From assembly GCF_019904295.1 (NCBI RefSeq), contig NZ_CP065362.1, positions 372,001 through 436,000 on the forward strand: a DNA stretch of 64,000 nucleotides, in the 5' to 3' direction. Each line of letters starts with the position of its first letter. The first letter of the stretch is position 1. The DNA comes from Ruegeria sp. SCSIO 43209 (GTDB taxonomy: Bacteria; Pseudomonadota; Alphaproteobacteria; Rhodobacterales; Rhodobacteraceae). Positions 50,818 through 59,703 of this stretch are shown one piece after another. The notes under the pieces are model-generated. The model was not told the DNA's origin. It saw only the letters and a list, made by a program, of their open reading frames with translations, and did not search any database. A program made the translations under genes and the position numbers.

Positions 50818-51689
50818 TGGCCCTGCCCTTCGGTCAGACGGTTGCGGTAGCGGCTGGACACCTGATCGAAGAATACGATGGTGCTGAATAGCAGGATGAA
50901 AATCGCGCCGGCCTCGTCAAAACGACCCGGACCCCAAGCCATGGCATTGCGCAGTTCGTAACCCAACCCTCCCGCGCCGACAAAGCCGAGGATGGCAGAA
51001 GCGCGAATATTGATCTCAAATCGCAGCAACGTGTAGCTGATATAGTTTGGCGCGACGTGTGGCAGGATACCCAGCATCATCTGTTTCGACCAAGTCGCCC
51101 CGGTCGAAGCCAACCCCTCAACCGGTTTCAGGTCAGCGTTTTCGGATACTTCCGAGAACATTTTACCAAGCGCCCCTGCGGTGTGGATTGAGATAGCGAT
51201 CATCGCCGGCACCGGACCGCCCCCAAGGACGAAGATCAGCACAAGCGCGATAACGATTTCCGGCACTGCGCGCATTACATCCGAGATACGCCGGAAGACC
51301 GGGATTAAACCCGGCCATTTCGCCAGCCCGCGTGTGCCAAGAAGCGACAGGATCAGACCACCGATGGCCCCGATCAACGTGGAAACTGCGGCAATGTTCA
51401 CCGTCTCAACCAGTGCAGGGAAGTACTTCACGATCAGGCCAGGCAGATCGGCCCGCTTTTCCCAAGCTTCAGAGAACACATCCGTCGGGTAATCACCGAT
51501 CTGATGCAATCCGTCCCAGAACCCACCCGCGTTTCGGGAATCCGCAATGTTGAAACCTGATACCATCAGGACCACAAAGATCAGCAACGTCAGCCCACCA
51601 TAAAGCCTGCGCTTGTGAACTTGTGCCATATAGCTGGATTGAATGGTCTCGACGCCGCCTGGCGCCGCACCGATTGATAAATCTGCCAT
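50814..51689 (-). CDS. phnE: Phosphonate ABC transporter permease PhnE1
   Basis: A 291-aa inner-membrane permease. ATG 51689 is chosen (MADLSIGAAPGGVETIQSSY); the upstream frame runs through the hairpin. Seen: one N-terminal membrane helix (LYGGLTLLIFVVLMVSGFNI), ALVETVNIAAVSTLIGAIGG, DVMRAVPEIVIALVLIFVLG, the EAA loop SIHTAGALGKMFSEVSEN, and ILGFVGAGGLGYELRNAMAW. It forms a heteromeric channel with PhnE2. It follows phnD after a strong hairpin. Confidence 0.91.
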   Translation of the reverse strand: MADLSIGAAPGGVETIQSSYMAQVHKRRLYGGLTLLIFVVLMVSGFNIADSRNAGGFWDGLHQIGDYPTDVFSEAWEKRADLPGLIVKYFPALVETVNIAAVSTLIGAIGGLILSLLGTRGLAKWPGLIPVFRRISDVMRAVPEIVIALVLIFVLGGGPVPAMIAISIHTAGALGKMFSEVSENADLKPVEGLASTGATWSKQMMLGILPHVAPNYISYTLLRFEINIRASAILGFVGAGGLGYELRNAMAWGPGRFDEAGAIFILLFSTIVFFDQVSSRYRNRLTEGQGQ

Positions 51690-51712
51690 CCCTAGCCCCG
51701 AATGAATAAAGA

Positions 51713-51736
51713 CCGGCAACCCCAATGGGTTGCCGG
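51713..51736 (-). promoter_or_regulatory. Intercistronic hairpin between phnD and phnE
   Basis: A perfect 10-bp stem (CCGGCAACCC at 51713-51722, GGGTTGCCGG at 51727-51736) with loop CAAT. No T-run follows on the minus strand (ATTCATTCGG-like), so read-through is expected. It probably stabilises the phnD message and lowers permease expression, as the tauA-tauB hairpin may do. Confidence 0.6.
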
Positions 51737-51754
51737 AAACGTCATGTGCGCGCG

Positions 51755-52669
51755 TTAGCCACCGATTTTGGCTTTGCGGGCCTCAACAATCGAGATGTAG
51801 GTGTCATGCGATACCGGCTGGAAACCCAGCGTCTCGCCTGCCGCCACACCATAAGCGCAATCGGGGTCACGCTCGTGCAGGCCATCGACAAGATCTGTCA
51901 TGGTCGCACGGACATCGGCAGGCAACGCCTTGCGCAGAACCACAGGGCCTTCGGGGATAACGTTCGATTTCCAGATCTGGACCATGTCGTTCATGTCGAC
52001 AAGACCTGCGTCAACCGCTTTGCGCAGGGCACCAGAATTGTATCCATCTTCCCAGTTACCCTGACCATCGGCCCAGGTCACACCACCATCAATGTCGCCA
52101 TTATTCACAGCGACGATCGTCTGCTCGTGGCCACCAGTGAATTTGACCTCACCGAAATACTCACCCGACTCCATGGTGATACCTTCTTTGTATTGCGGGA
52201 TTTCGATCGAGGGGATCAGATAACCTGAGGTCGAGTTCGGATCACCAAACCCAAACACTCTGCCTTTCATGTCGTCCAGTGAGGTGACGCCACTATCCTT
52301 GCGGGCGAACCCAATCGAGTGATACCCGATTGAACCATCCACATTGACCTTGATCAGAACGGGCTCAACTGCTTCGGGGTCTTGCAGATAGGTGGCTGCG
52401 TAAGAAGAGGCACCCAGCCATGCCATGTCGAGTGTACCGCCCAACAGGCCCTGTATCACACCGTTGTAATCCGCCGGGGCGAATAGCTTGGTCTCAACTC
52501 CTAACGCCTCAGAGGTATAGTCTGCAAGACACTGGTACGAGTTCATGCGGTCCTGGGCATTTTCACCACCGAGGATGCCAATGCGAAACTCGGTGATTTC
52601 TTCGGCAAGAGCAGCAGTGCTCAAAACGGTCGTGGCGGCAAACGCCAGTGCGAGGGTCTTTTTCATCAT
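51755..52669 (-). CDS. phnD: Phosphonate ABC transporter substrate-binding protein PhnD
   Basis: A 304-aa periplasmic binding protein. Signal peptide MMKKTLALAFAATTVLSTAALA. Seen: EFRIGILGGENAQDRMNSYQ, LGVETKLFAPADYNGVIQGL, GTLDMAWLGASSYAATYLQ, and FGFGDPNSTSGYLIPSIEI, all typical of PhnD. It should bind alkyl- or aminoalkylphosphonates. It lies between phnC and phnE1, with 54 bp to phnC. Confidence 0.93.
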   Translation of the reverse strand: MMKKTLALAFAATTVLSTAALAEEITEFRIGILGGENAQDRMNSYQCLADYTSEALGVETKLFAPADYNGVIQGLLGGTLDMAWLGASSYAATYLQDPEAVEPVLIKVNVDGSIGYHSIGFARKDSGVTSLDDMKGRVFGFGDPNSTSGYLIPSIEIPQYKEGITMESGEYFGEVKFTGGHEQTIVAVNNGDIDGGVTWADGQGNWEDGYNSGALRKAVDAGLVDMNDMVQIWKSNVIPEGPVVLRKALPADVRATMTDLVDGLHERDPDCAYGVAAGETLGFQPVSHDTYISIVEARKAKIGG

Positions 52670-52723
52670 TTTCTCCGTTCGGTTAGATGAAGGTGGCCCG
52701 CGACGGACGCGGGGGAAACTGGC

Positions 52724-53539
52724 TCAGACGTAGGCTTCCGCTTCGCGGACCTCTGGCCTGTCCAGTGTTTCGATCTCGGTCGAGGTTGCGGCCTCGGAAA
52801 AGTCTGCACCTGCACCGTAGATGTCGCGCGCTACGCCCGTGGTCAGCTGCGCAGGGGTGCCGTCGAACACAATCCGACCATCACGCATTCCGATGACCCG
52901 GTCGCAGTAGCGACGTGCGGTATCCAATGTGTGCAGATTAGCAATGACCATGCGGCCGTCTTCTTCGTGAATGGCGCGCAGCGATTGCATCACAACCTGC
53001 GCATTCATCGGGTCGAGCGAGGCGATCGGTTCATCCGCCAGAATGATCTTCGGGTCCTGCATCAGCGCGCGGGCGATGGCGACGCGTTGCTGCTGGCCGC
53101 CTGACAAGGCTTCGGCTCGCTTGGGTGCTTGCTCGGCAATGCCTAGCCGATCCAGAATTTCAATCGCCTTATGAATATCCGACCGCGGGTACAGGTTGAA
53201 CATCGTCGAAAAGGTCGATTGCCTGTTCAGCGTGCCATGCAAAACGTTCGAGACGACATCCATGCGCGGTACAAGATTGAACTGCTGGAAAATCATCGCA
53301 CAGCGCGATTGCCATTCGCGTTTGGCAGCACCGCGAAGCGCAGAGATCTCTTCGCCTTCAAAAGTAATTGTGCCGGTCGTTGCATCGCTCAGACGGTTGA
53401 CCATGCGCAAAAGCGTGGATTTTCCAGCTCCGGAGCTGCCTATAATCCCGATCATGGTTGGCTTGTCGACAACGATATTCGCCGAATCCACGGCCCGTTT
53501 GTCACCAAACTTTTTGGTCAGCTTTTCAATTCTCAGCAT
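52724..53539 (-). CDS. phnC: Phosphonate ABC transporter ATP-binding protein PhnC
   Basis: A 271-aa ABC ATPase. ATG 53539 is chosen ([19 protein letters not shown]) behind a G-rich ribosome site. Seen: Walker [11 protein letters not shown]-loop [20 protein letters not shown] (PhnC type), signature [16 protein letters not shown], Walker [13 protein letters not shown], and switch His in ANLHTLDTA. It is the first gene of phnCDE1E2-acyltransferase and has a candidate Pho box upstream. Confidence 0.93.
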   Translation of the reverse strand: MLRIEKLTKKFGDKRAVDSANIVVDKPTMIGIIGSSGAGKSTLLRMVNRLSDATTGTITFEGEEISALRGAAKREWQSRCAMIFQQFNLVPRMDVVSNVLHGTLNRQSTFSTMFNLYPRSDIHKAIEILDRLGIAEQAPKRAEALSGGQQQRVAIARALMQDPKIILADEPIASLDPMNAQVVMQSLRAIHEEDGRMVIANLHTLDTARRYCDRVIGMRDGRIVFDGTPAQLTTGVARDIYGAGADFSEAATSTEIETLDRPEVREAEAYV

Positions 53540-53620
53540 ATCGCCCCCATCGTTGCGAGGCGGATAGAACGTCAAAACAAAAGCTTCGTGACGCTTTTGA
53601 ATCGTTTCGTTTACATCTAC

Positions 53621-53638
53621 GCGAAAGATTTGTGACAG
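53621..53638 (-). promoter_or_regulatory. Candidate Pho box upstream of phnC
   Basis: The minus strand reads CTGTCACAAATCTTTCGC. The first half matches the PhoB consensus CTGTCAT-like repeat followed by an A/T spacer, and the second half is degenerate. It lies 81 bp before the phnC start, in the only promoter region of that operon. Phosphate-starvation control would be expected for phn genes. Confidence 0.5.
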
Positions 53639-53757
53639 GCGCGATGATTGCCTGTTTCTGCAGCGAGTGTCGTATCTCGCAGGGCTCCACGCGAGTTTTA
53701 TCCACAGGGCGTCACAAAACTGTTACGCTTGAGCGCAGAAAGAACTAACCTTCACCT

Positions 53758-54051
53758 ATGACCCGTCTTCATGCCAGCCTTCTTCTTCTATGCCTTGCGG
53801 TGCCTTCTACTGCGCAGTCTAAAATGGCGGATGTCAGCTGTGATGACAGCGCGCGGATGGCACAGACACTGAAACAGGTTCTGGGGGCCGAACGTCAGGG
53901 CATGGGTTTGCGCGATCCCGAAACGATGCTGGAGGTTTGGGTCAAACGTACAAGCGGAGACTGGATGATCGTTCAGAACTACGCCAACGGTACTTCATGC
54001 ATCGTCGCGATGGGGGACCATTGGCAAGGTGAGGTGCCAGACCCGGCTTAG
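53758..54051 (+). CDS. Small secreted protein of unknown function
   Basis: A 97-aa protein that I cannot assign to a named family. It has a clear Sec signal peptide (MTRLHASLLLLCLAVPSTAQ), a mature part of about 75 residues with two cysteines (VSCDDSAR and NGTSCIVAM) that could form a disulfide in the periplasm, and a central EVWVKRTSGDWMIVQNYANG that suggests a small beta-sheet. It lies alone between the divergent phnC promoter and the converging CMD gene. Codon use looks like its neighbours, so it is probably a real gene. Confidence 0.7.
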   Translation: MTRLHASLLLLCLAVPSTAQSKMADVSCDDSARMAQTLKQVLGAERQGMGLRDPETMLEVWVKRTSGDWMIVQNYANGTSCIVAMGDHWQGEVPDPA

Positions 54052-54137
54052 GCAGGTGTCAGCAGACCGCGCGAACTGCAGACGCGCAATCTCGCTGATT
54101 GTGTTGTTCCTTCTAAAGATCTCGCGAAGGGATCAGG

Positions 54138-54524
54138 TCAGTCCAGCAGCCCACGTTCGGTCAGGACTTTGCGAGCGACACGGAAGCATTCAAGAGACTG
54201 CGGGACGCCACAATAAATGCCGATCACATGAATGATTGATCGGATTTCCTCTTTGGTGACACCATTGTTCAACGCGCCGTTACAGTGGATTTCCCATTCA
54301 TGCATCTTGCCGAGTGCCCCAATCATAGCGAGGTTCATCATCGAACGGGTCTTGTGATCGATCGTGTCATCCCCCCAGCCGAAGCCCCAGCACCAAGCAG
54401 TCATGTTCTCTTGGAATGAGCGGGTAAAATCATCCGCCGCTGCCAGGTTCTTCTCAACATACTCGGCGCCCAGCGTCGACTTGCGCTGCTTCAGGCCATG
54501 TTCAAACAGGTTGTCGTCCATCAT
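54138..54524 (-). CDS. Carboxymuconolactone decarboxylase (CMD) family protein
   Basis: A 128-aa protein of the CMD/AhpD-like fold. Seen: DDFTRSFQENMTAWCWGFGW, LDHKTRSMMNLAMIGALGKM (as IDHKTRSMMNLAMIGALGKM) and the helix EIRSIIHVIGIYCGVPQSLE. It has the PcaC-type pattern and no CxxC pair, so peroxidase activity is unlikely. A GAGGAG site precedes the start (ATG-ATG at 54524 and 54521). It is downstream of the Rieske oxygenase on the same strand after 198 bp in which I see no gene. Its substrate is unknown and a role in the betaine pathway is only positional. Confidence 0.8.
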   Translation of the reverse strand: MMDDNLFEHGLKQRKSTLGAEYVEKNLAAADDFTRSFQENMTAWCWGFGWGDDTIDHKTRSMMNLAMIGALGKMHEWEIHCNGALNNGVTKEEIRSIIHVIGIYCGVPQSLECFRVARKVLTERGLLD

Positions 54525-54722
54525 TCTCTCCTCAGGTGAAACGACCGATCTGCAACTTAGTCGGTCCTGGCTCGATATTCCGCTAAAGCCGCCGCCCCTG
54601 TCTTACAACCAACCCCACCACCGAAGGCAAGGGGCTCGATCGCGTCGTTCTGGTCGGGTGTGCCCTTTGGCACAGCGTTGGCTTCGGTGATGTCTTATCT
54701 GGCCCATCCACAGCACGTAACG

Positions 54723-55814
54723 TTATTCAATCGCCTCGCGCATCCATTGTTGAAGCTTCGCAACGGAATGCTCGCTCATGACGCCACAGGCCGGATCAAG
54801 CACCAGCGGTCCCGGTTTGTACCCTTTGGATTTCAGGCCGCGGTGAACGGATTCCACTAACCGAATATCTTCGGCCACAGTCGTTTCGCGATCCTGAGTG
54901 GCAAGGCCACGGATCACGTCGCTTTCATGACCGCCTTCTGTGTACCACCCGCGCCAAACGGTACAGCTGTCCACTGTATTTGCCCGCCAATGATAGGTGT
55001 TCAGAACATTTCCCGGATAGCATTGGAACGAGAACATCGGCCACAGGAACCAGCTTTGATAGTCGCCCGCGTGCATGTTGCTTTCCAGATCAATCGGATA
55101 GGTCATCTTTTCGAGGCTTTGGCACTCGGTCGTGTGACGCAGCACGTAACCTCCCGACACATCGGGCTGAATGTCATAGGTTTCCGGTTTGATCACGCCT
55201 TCTGCAAAGGTCGGGTGATTAGTTGGGCAGTGATAGCATTCCGAGTAATTCTCGATCGAAACCTTCCAATTGCAGTTCTCGGGAATTTCCACCCACTCTA
55301 AGGGGGCCAGAGCGTTAGTGTTCGGCACGAACTCAGACAACTCGTCCCGGACACCGGGATACCATTCGTCCATCGTTGCCGCGTTATCGTCCAAATTGAC
55401 AAAGATGAACCCAAGGAAGTCTTCGGTCCGTACTTCGGTCAGACAGATTTTCGCGCGATCAAAACCGGGAACTTTCTTGATGTTCGGCCCAGACCGCAGG
55501 CCGCCGGTAAGCTCATAGGTCCACTGATGATAGGGACAAACCACTACACGGGTATTCCCAGTTCCGGTCACCAGTTCATGCGCACGATGCTGGCATACGT
55601 TGTAGAAAGTCCTGACAAGATTGTCGCGTCCGCGAATGGCAAAAAGGTTCTGACCAGCGATTTCGAACGCAAAGTAATCGCCTACATTTGGGATATCTGC
55701 CGCATGACCTGCGTATTGCCAAGTTCTGCACAACAGGCCGTTCATCTCTTTGTCGAATATGTCAGGATCCGTATAGTACCGGGCCTCGAGCGAGTGGGTT
55801 GGCAGGACAGTCAT
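54723..55814 (-). CDS. Rieske non-heme iron oxygenase, quaternary-amine demethylase type
   Basis: A 363-aa oxygenase alpha subunit. Rieske ligands are C74-x-H76 (NVCQHRAHE) and C93-x2-H96 (VCPYHQW). Mononuclear iron histidines are H195 and H200 in ENYSECYHCPTNHPTF, with a late Asp in DRETTVAED as the likely third ligand. The sequence resembles stachydrine (proline betaine) demethylase, glycine betaine monooxygenase GbcA and carnitine monooxygenase. No reductase gene lies nearby. It is divergent from a dimethylglycine-dehydrogenase-like gene, which could remove the second N-methyl group. Substrate is inferred as a proline-type betaine from the downstream epimerase. Confidence 0.87.
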   Translation of the reverse strand: MTVLPTHSLEARYYTDPDIFDKEMNGLLCRTWQYAGHAADIPNVGDYFAFEIAGQNLFAIRGRDNLVRTFYNVCQHRAHELVTGTGNTRVVVCPYHQWTYELTGGLRSGPNIKKVPGFDRAKICLTEVRTEDFLGFIFVNLDDNAATMDEWYPGVRDELSEFVPNTNALAPLEWVEIPENCNWKVSIENYSECYHCPTNHPTFAEGVIKPETYDIQPDVSGGYVLRHTTECQSLEKMTYPIDLESNMHAGDYQSWFLWPMFSFQCYPGNVLNTYHWRANTVDSCTVWRGWYTEGGHESDVIRGLATQDRETTVAEDIRLVESVHRGLKSKGYKPGPLVLDPACGVMSEHSVAKLQQWMREAIE

Positions 55815-55937
55815 ATTTTTTCTCCTGATACAAACCGAGCTGGTGTTTCAGTCAAAAAGATCGCGTCAGGATTCGTAACATCCGTACGCGTCACAATACC
55901 ACTTGAAACATCTGTACCGCACATTGCTTACCTCGGT

Positions 55938-55980
55938 ATGTACATTTGTGCCATTTTTAATTGACAGTGGTACATATGTA
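55938..55980. promoter_or_regulatory. Paired GTACAT palindromic elements in the Rieske / DMGDH divergent region
   Basis: ATGTACAT (55938-55945) and TACATATGTA (55971-55980) are perfect palindromes sharing GTACAT, spaced 30 bp apart (GTACAT starts at 55940 and 55970), about three helical turns. They lie between the divergent starts at 55814 and 56029. They may be a regulator-binding pair. No regulator gene is adjacent. Confidence 0.4.
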
Positions 55981-56028
55981 GCAATAGGAAGTCCACAGAA
56001 TTCCATGTCTCGGAAACAGGAAGTTGCG

Positions 56029-58503
56029 ATGTCTAAAAAGGAACTGCCTGCACGCGCAAAGGTCGTCATTGTCGGCGGTGGCGTCATGGGTTGCGGACTG
56101 GCCTATCACCTGGGCCATGAAGGTTGGGGCGAAGACACGGTGCTGTTGGAAAAGGCCGAGTTAACTTCGGGCTCCACCTGGCATGCCGCTGGTCAGATTA
56201 CTCACTCCACCAGTTCCTACGGGCTGGGCAAAATGGTCGACTATAACATTGGCCTTTATTCCAAGACACTTGAGGAAGAAACCGGTCAAGCGGTCACGTG
56301 GCATGGCTGCGGTTCATTCCGTCTGGCCTATACCGAGGATGAGATGGACTGGCTGCGCCACACATTATCAGTTGGCCGAGCGCTGGGATTCAACATCGAG
56401 TTGGTAGGGCCTGATTTTATAGCTGAAAAGCACCCCTACTATAACCTCGACGGTGTCATTGGCGCGCTTTACACGCCAGATGACGGTCACGTTGATCCTT
56501 CGAACGTGACTATGGCGATGGCAGCTGGGGCCCGCCAGAAAGGTGTGAAGATTTTCCGCCACTGTCGCGCGACCAACATCACCCAGAACGATGCAGGTGA
56601 ATGGGTGGTGGAAACCGAACAAGGCACCATCATCTGCGAACACGTCGTTAATGCAGGCGGCACCTATGCCCGTCAGATGGGCGAATGGTCGAACCTGCAA
56701 TTACCCATGACCTCGATGACCCATCATTATTTTGTCACTGAAGATGTGCCTGAATTCAAAGACCTGATAACTGAGCTGCCGGTGATCCGCGATGACAAGA
56801 TGGTCTCGGGCTATATCCGCATGGAACAGAAGAAGGGCCTGATCGGAATCTACGAAAAAGAGAACGCAAACTCTGTCTGGCACGATGAATGCCCTTGGGA
56901 ATACGAAAACTGGCTATTCGAGGCGGATTATGACCGTGTCATGCCATGGCTGGAAAACTCGTTGGAACGGATGCCGATCTTTGCTGAACTGGGCATCACC
57001 CGCGAAGTCCATGGTGCAATCAGCCACCCGCCAGATGGCAACCCGATGGTCGGCCCCGCACCCGGCGTCAAGAATTACTGGTGCTGCTGTGGCACGCAGA
57101 TCGGCATCGGTTGGGGGCCTGGTCTGACCCGTGAACTGGCCAAATGGATGGTACACGGTGCTGCCGATATCAACATGCGTGACTATGATCCGCGCCGCTT
57201 TGGCAGCTATGCCAAGAAAGACTGGCAGGTCATCAAGGCGCATGAGGATTACAAGCTGCGGCACGAGATCCCCTTTCCGCATTTCAACCGCCTTGCAGGG
57301 CGTCCGATCAAACCCTCGCCGCTTTATGAAATCCTCAAGGAAAAAGGCGCGGTCTATGAAGAGGTTTTCGGCCACGAACGCCCCCGCTGGTTCGCGCGCA
57401 ATGGTGTTGAACAGCGTGATCACTATTCGTTCCGCCGTAACGAGGTTTTCGACATGGTGGCGCTGGAATGCCAGGCCGTACGTGAACGCGTCGGCATCAT
57501 GGACGTGACCGCGTTCACCAAAGTCGAAGTTTCCGGCCCCGATGCCTATGCCTATCTTGACCGTCTGACGGCCAACAAGATGCCGCAAAAAGACGGCTCG
57601 ATCACGCTGACCCACTTTTTGAATCGCCGAGGCCGGATCGAGCTTGAGACGACGATCGTTCGCATGGCCGAAGAACGCTTCTACCTTGTATGTGCCGCCT
57701 TCTTCGAACAACGCCTTGTCGATCACCTGAACCAGAACCTCACGGGAGAGACAGTCTTTGTCAAAACGCTCTCCGAAGATTGGTCGGCTTTGTCCCTGAG
57801 CGGGCCAAAATCCCGCGAGGTGCTGGCCAGATGCACCGACGCGGACCTGTCCAACGCCGGGTTCCGCTGGCTGTCGGCTCGGGAAATCACCATCGCGGGG
57901 CACAAGGTCTGGGCCTTTCGCATGTCCTATGCGGGCGAGTTGGGTTGGGAATTCCACATGCCGGATGAAGCCTGCGTTGACGTCTACAACGCACTGTGGA
58001 CTGCCGGCGAGGAATTTGGCATCGAAAACTACGGCTCGTTTGCGATGAACAGCCTGCGCATGGAAAAAGCATTCCCCGGTGCTGGAGAACTGACCAACGA
58101 GGTCACGCTGCCAGAGGCCAATGTCAGCCGGTTCTTCAAGCTGGACAAAGAGTATCTAGGTGTCGAAGCAACGCGCGCCAGTGCCGCTCAGTCTGAGGCG
58201 GGCGAGATGCCTTGGATTTGCGCCTATTTGGAGATCGAACCGGATGGGGTCGAAGATGGTCATGGGGGCGAGGCTATTCGGATCAAAGGCGAGGTTGTCG
58301 GTGCAGCGGCCTCGGTCGCCTATGGCCACAGCGTCGGCAAAATCCTCGCCTTTGCTTACGTCAAGCCACACGTGAATGTTCCGGGCACAGAGATCGAAGT
58401 AGTTATCGCTGGTGTACCCCGCAAAGGGCTTGTCCTCGGCGAAGCAGCCTATGATCCGAAATCTGAGCGCCCACGTACGGATGCGGTTCGTGAATTGGCG
58501 TGA
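56029..58503 (+). CDS. Dimethylglycine dehydrogenase-like flavoprotein with GcvT domain
   Basis: An 824-aa flavoprotein. ATG 56029 is chosen (MSKKELPARAKVVIVGGG) with AGGAAG upstream; earlier in-frame ATGs lie in the promoter region. The FAD-binding GGGVMGCG (17-24) and covalent-FAD His H52 (GSTWHAAGQ) are present. The second half is a GcvT-like folate domain (VEVSGPDAYAYLDRLTANKM, SYAGELGWEFHMP, NSLRMEKAF). It likely demethylates an N-methylated amino acid such as N-methylproline or dimethylglycine. It is a paralogue of the protein at 27227. It faces the Rieske gene and is followed by two enolase-superfamily genes on its strand. Confidence 0.86.
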   Translation: MSKKELPARAKVVIVGGGVMGCGLAYHLGHEGWGEDTVLLEKAELTSGSTWHAAGQITHSTSSYGLGKMVDYNIGLYSKTLEEETGQAVTWHGCGSFRLAYTEDEMDWLRHTLSVGRALGFNIELVGPDFIAEKHPYYNLDGVIGALYTPDDGHVDPSNVTMAMAAGARQKGVKIFRHCRATNITQNDAGEWVVETEQGTIICEHVVNAGGTYARQMGEWSNLQLPMTSMTHHYFVTEDVPEFKDLITELPVIRDDKMVSGYIRMEQKKGLIGIYEKENANSVWHDECPWEYENWLFEADYDRVMPWLENSLERMPIFAELGITREVHGAISHPPDGNPMVGPAPGVKNYWCCCGTQIGIGWGPGLTRELAKWMVHGAADINMRDYDPRRFGSYAKKDWQVIKAHEDYKLRHEIPFPHFNRLAGRPIKPSPLYEILKEKGAVYEEVFGHERPRWFARNGVEQRDHYSFRRNEVFDMVALECQAVRERVGIMDVTAFTKVEVSGPDAYAYLDRLTANKMPQKDGSITLTHFLNRRGRIELETTIVRMAEERFYLVCAAFFEQRLVDHLNQNLTGETVFVKTLSEDWSALSLSGPKSREVLARCTDADLSNAGFRWLSAREITIAGHKVWAFRMSYAGELGWEFHMPDEACVDVYNALWTAGEEFGIENYGSFAMNSLRMEKAFPGAGELTNEVTLPEANVSRFFKLDKEYLGVEATRASAAQSEAGEMPWICAYLEIEPDGVEDGHGGEAIRIKGEVVGAAASVAYGHSVGKILAFAYVKPHVNVPGTEIEVVIAGVPRKGLVLGEAAYDPKSERPRTDAVRELA

Positions 58504-58574
58504 TCTGAATGTCAGTGCGCCGGGGATTGCTCCTCAGCGCATGGCGGCCATCGCAGGAGCCCTGTGGTGAAACC

Positions 58575-59690
58575 ATGAAGATAACGCGTATCCAAGTTTT
58601 CAAGACCCCCCTGCCCTATATCGGCGGCTCATATGGCTGGGGGGCGGGCAACGCGATCACAACGTCGATGTCTTCGGTAGTGGTGATCGACACGGATGCA
58701 GGGCTGCAGGGCTGCGGCGAGTTTGCCCCTTGCGGCGAGAACTACATGATCGCTCATTCCGAAGGGGTCGAGGCCTTTGCCCGCCTTGCCGCCCCGCATT
58801 TACTGGGTGAGGACCCCCGCCAGCTGTCCAAGATCGAACGGCTGATGGATAACATGGTACAAGGCCACGGCTATGCCAAAGCGCCCTTTGATGCAGCGTG
58901 TTGGGATATTCTGGGGCAGTCCACCGGACAATCTGTCTGGATGCTGATGGGCGGCAAACTCACCGATGGTGCACCGATGTACCGGGTTGTACCGCAGAAA
59001 CCTGTCTTGGCAGAGACCATTGCCGAGATGGAACAGCACCGGGCAGCGGGATACCGGCAGTTCCAGATCAAGGTTGGCGGGGATTGGGTGACTGATATCG
59101 ACCGTATCCGCGAAGGCGTGCCCCTGCTGAAACCCGGTGAAAAGGCTATGGCAGATGCCAATCAGGGTTGGCGCGTTGACAACGCCATCCGTGTGGCCCG
59201 CGCAACCCGCGATCTGGACTTTATCCTCGAACAACCCTGCCACAGTTACCACGAGTGCCAGCAGGTGCGCCGCGTAGCCGAGCAACCAATGAAACTAGAT
59301 GAATGCGTCACCGGGATTGAAATGGCCCGACGCATCGTGAACGATCGGGGTGCCGAAATTTGTTGCTTGAAGATTTCTAACCTGGGCGGCCTGTCCAAAG
59401 CCCGCCGGGTGCGTGATTTCATGATTGATCACGGTATTCCGGTTGTCTCCGAGGACACATGGGGCGGTCAGATCACCACCGCCGCAGTTGCCCATTTTGC
59501 GGCCTCGACACCCCAAGAGATGCTGATCAACTCGACCGATCTGATGAACTACAATACCCGTAACACCGGGATTGGCGGCCCCACAGTAAGGGACGGCAAA
59601 CTCTATGCCACAGATACTCCGGGGCTTGGGGTGACGCCGGACTTTGACAGCCTTGGCCCACCTGTCGCAACCTACGAATCCTGCGCCTGA
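58575..59690 (+). CDS. hpbD: Enolase-superfamily enzyme, hydroxyproline-betaine epimerase-like (HpbD)
   Basis: A 371-aa member of the mandelate racemase/muconate lactonizing group. ATG 58575 is chosen (MKITRIQVFKTPLPY). Catalytic residues in order: K166 (QIKVGG), metal ligands D194, E219 (LEQPC) and D242 (KLDE), second base K266 (CLKISNLGG). Two opposed lysines fit 1,1-proton transfer, that is epimerisation. The length and pattern resemble 4-hydroxyproline betaine 2-epimerase (HpbD) of Pelagibaca. Rieske and DMGDH-like genes beside it match the known hydroxyproline-betaine pathway. It starts 71 bp after the DMGDH-like stop. Another betaine or N-methyl amino acid epimerase is possible. Confidence 0.78.
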   Translation: MKITRIQVFKTPLPYIGGSYGWGAGNAITTSMSSVVVIDTDAGLQGCGEFAPCGENYMIAHSEGVEAFARLAAPHLLGEDPRQLSKIERLMDNMVQGHGYAKAPFDAACWDILGQSTGQSVWMLMGGKLTDGAPMYRVVPQKPVLAETIAEMEQHRAAGYRQFQIKVGGDWVTDIDRIREGVPLLKPGEKAMADANQGWRVDNAIRVARATRDLDFILEQPCHSYHECQQVRRVAEQPMKLDECVTGIEMARRIVNDRGAEICCLKISNLGGLSKARRVRDFMIDHGIPVVSEDTWGGQITTAAVAHFAASTPQEMLINSTDLMNYNTRNTGIGGPTVRDGKLYATDTPGLGVTPDFDSLGPPVATYESCA

Positions 59691-59703
59691 TGGAAACCGC
59701 TTG

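Noticed and set aside
52697..52713. Short GC hairpin between phnC and phnD
   Set aside because: Only 6 bp of stem with no T-run; too weak to call a terminator or regulatory element.
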